Below are positions 62,678 through 64,000 of a DNA stretch of 64,000 nt, in pieces. How positions within the stretch are numbered: the first letter of the stretch is position 1; the number at the start of each line of letters is the position of its first letter. The stretch comes from Streptomyces profundus. GTDB lineage: Bacteria; Actinomycetota; Actinomycetes; Streptomycetales; Streptomycetaceae. The position numbers and the translations under genes were made by a program. Below the pieces are notes generated by a model that was not told where the DNA came from, searched no databases, and was given only the letters and a program-made list of their open reading frames with translations. The stretch spans positions 1,178,001 to 1,242,000 of the forward strand of contig NZ_CP082362.1 in NCBI RefSeq assembly GCF_020740535.1, given 5' to 3'.

Positions 62678-62959
62678 GTGATCACTTCGATCGTGCTCAT
62701 CAAGACCGCCGTGGACCGGGTCCCTGAGGTCGCGGAGCGGATCGCGGCGCTCGAAGGGGTCAGCGAGGTGTACTCGGTGACCGGCCCGCACGATCTGATC
62801 GCCCTGGTCCGGGTGCGGCAACACGAGGACCTGGCCGAGGTGATCCCCGCGCGGATCAGCAAGATCCCCGGCGTGACGTCCACCGAGACCCATATCGCCT
62901 TCCGCACCTACTCCCAGCACGACCTTGAGGCCGCGTTCGCCATCGGCCTGGACTCCTAG
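62678..62959 (+). CDS. Stand-alone Lrp/AsnC ligand-binding domain protein
   Basis: A 93-residue RAM-domain protein: VITSIVLIKTAVDRVPEVAERIAALEGVSEVYSVTGPHDLIALVRVRQHEDLAEVI. It lacks the DNA-binding helix-turn-helix of Lrp/AsnC, so it probably forms rings that bind amino acids or associates with a full-length Lrp. GTG 62678 has GAGGGG 7 nt upstream. Convergent with trpD, 40 bp away. Confidence 0.9.
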   Translation: MITSIVLIKTAVDRVPEVAERIAALEGVSEVYSVTGPHDLIALVRVRQHEDLAEVIPARISKIPGVTSTETHIAFRTYSQHDLEAAFAIGLDS

Positions 62960-62999
62960 CGCGCCAAGGCCCGCTGGCGAACGCGGCCTCCTCCCGGCC

Positions 63000-64000
63000 T
63001 CAGCCCTGGGCGCCGGCGACGTGCCGGGTGGTCGCGACCCACCGCTCCAGCGCCGCCCGGGCCGCGCCCGAGTCGATGGACTCGGCGGCGCGGGCCATCC
63101 CGGCCGCGATCCGCCGCTCCAGCGGCGCGTCGTCCGCCTCCAACGCGGCAAGCCCCGCCGCCGAGTTCAGCAGCACCGCGTCCCGCACCGGGCCGGGCTC
63201 ACCGGCGAGCACCTTCCGCGCCACCTCCGCGTTGTAGCCGGGGTCGGCCCCGCGCAACGCCTCGACGGGCGCCAGCGCCACCCCGACCGAACGCGGGTCG
63301 AAGGACTCCTCGGTGACCTTGCCCTCGCGGACCACCCACACCGTGGACGTGGCGGTGACGGTCAACTCGTCCAGGCCGTCGTCGCCCCGGAAGACCAGCG
63401 CCGAACTCCCCCGCTCGGCCAGCACCCCGGCGAGGATCGGCGCCATCCTGGCGTCGGCGACGCCGGTGGCCTGCGCGGTGACCCGGGCCGGATTGGTCAG
63501 CGGGCCGAGGAAGTTGAAGACGGTGGCCACCCCCAACGCCTTGCGCGCGGCGCCCGCGTGCCGCAGCGCCGGGTGGAACCGCACCGCGGGACAGAAGGTG
63601 ATGCCGGCCTCGACGGCCACCTCGGCGACCCGTTCCGGCGACAGGTCCAGGTTCACCCCGAGCCGCTCCAGCACGTCGGTCGAGCCGCTGGCACTCGACG
63701 CCGCCCGGTTGCCGTGCTTCACCACCCGGGTGCCGGTGCCGGCCACCACGATCGCCGACATGGTCGAGACGTTCACCGTGCGGGCCCGGTCGCCGCCGGT
63801 GCCCACGATGTCGACCGAGGGCCCCGGCACCTCGATCAGGTTGGCGTGCGCGTACATCGCCTCGACGAGACCCGTCATCTCGGCGACCGTCTCGCCCTTG
63901 GCGCGCAACGCCACCGCGAAGCCTGCGATCTGGGCCTCGCCCGCGTCGCCGCTCATGATCCGGTCCATCGCCCAGGCGGTGTCGCCGCTGGACAGGTCCC
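63000..64000 (-). CDS. trpD: Anthranilate phosphoribosyltransferase TrpD (5' end beyond window)
   Basis: TrpD transfers phosphoribose from PRPP to anthranilate. 333 codons are visible, open to base 64000, so the N-terminus is missing. Motifs: PRPP loop [74 protein letters not shown], and [11 protein letters not shown]. All substrate motifs are intact. It belongs to the same pathway as the trpEG fusion 17 kb away. Confidence 0.96.
   Translation of the reverse strand, partial: DLSSGDTAWAMDRIMSGDAGEAQIAGFAVALRAKGETVAEMTGLVEAMYAHANLIEVPGPSVDIVGTGGDRARTVNVSTMSAIVVAGTGTRVVKHGNRAASSASGSTDVLERLGVNLDLSPERVAEVAVEAGITFCPAVRFHPALRHAGAARKALGVATVFNFLGPLTNPARVTAQATGVADARMAPILAGVLAERGSSALVFRGDDGLDELTVTATSTVWVVREGKVTEESFDPRSVGVALAPVEALRGADPGYNAEVARKVLAGEPGPVRDAVLLNSAAGLAALEADDAPLERRIAAGMARAAESIDSGAARAALERWVATTRHVAGAQG

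Overview
This 64-kb, very GC-rich window is almost certainly chromosomal core DNA of a Streptomyces or close relative. The signs are the actinobacterial division and cell wall (dcw) cluster, Streptomyces-style small families (SAV_6107 HEPN, DUF3040, DUF5304, Rv2175c family), frequent GTG/TTG starts, and a gene order that, from memory, follows Mycobacterium tuberculosis from about ftsZ (Rv2150c) to trpD (Rv2192c). No tRNA, rRNA, CRISPR array, IS element or prophage was recognised.

Layout. (1) 1-14136, minus strand: rsmH-ftsL-ftsI-murE-murF-mraY-murD-ftsW-murG-ftsQ-ftsZ, mostly overlapping, with developmental-type promoters before ftsZ; ftsZ runs off the left edge. (2) 14423-19689, plus strand: beta-carbonic anhydrase, then a MoxR-DUF58-transglutaminase operon. 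(3) 20395-24525: DUF3040 membrane protein, methyltransferase, HEPN protein, and a TetR/oxidoreductase pair. (4) 24624-28823, minus strand: a Tyr-rich low-complexity membrane protein, metF, thiE, an Rv2175c-like DNA-binding protein and an FAD reductase. (5) 28917-33234: an accessory sugar locus (LacI regulator, GH16 glucanase, DUF305 lipoprotein, DUF1996 secreted protein) with two long palindromic operators. (6) 33522-35863: a TPP riboswitch and thiO-thiS-thiG. (7) 35910-40498: septum-formation-type membrane protein, PASTA Ser/Thr kinase and a lytic transglycosylase behind a CRP-like site. (8) 40530-46872: endonuclease IV, a Moco enzyme, bfr/bfd with an iron box, class II DAHP synthase, and a trpE-trpG fusion behind a WWW leader peptide and attenuator. 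(9) 46919-58120: lipid and glycan enzymes, glucokinase, an ArsA-like protein with a degenerate P-loop, fadD, and a 1.77-kb intergenic zone of two unrelated ~240-270-bp repeat families, then a PimB'-like mannosyltransferase. (10) 58145-64000: two paralogous NlpC/P60 hydrolases, an NYN RNase-like protein, a stand-alone Lrp/AsnC ligand-binding domain, and trpD running off the right edge.

The genes are dominated by peptidoglycan synthesis (mur/fts/mraY), its sensing (PASTA kinase) and remodelling (SLT, two NlpC/P60, transglutaminase), plus aromatic amino acid and thiamine synthesis. The least explained parts are the repeat zone at 55.2-57.0 kb, the LacI operators at 33.3-33.45 kb, and a group of genes that look leaderless (a TANNNT hexamer 6-9 nt before the start codon with no or unusable Shine-Dalgarno).
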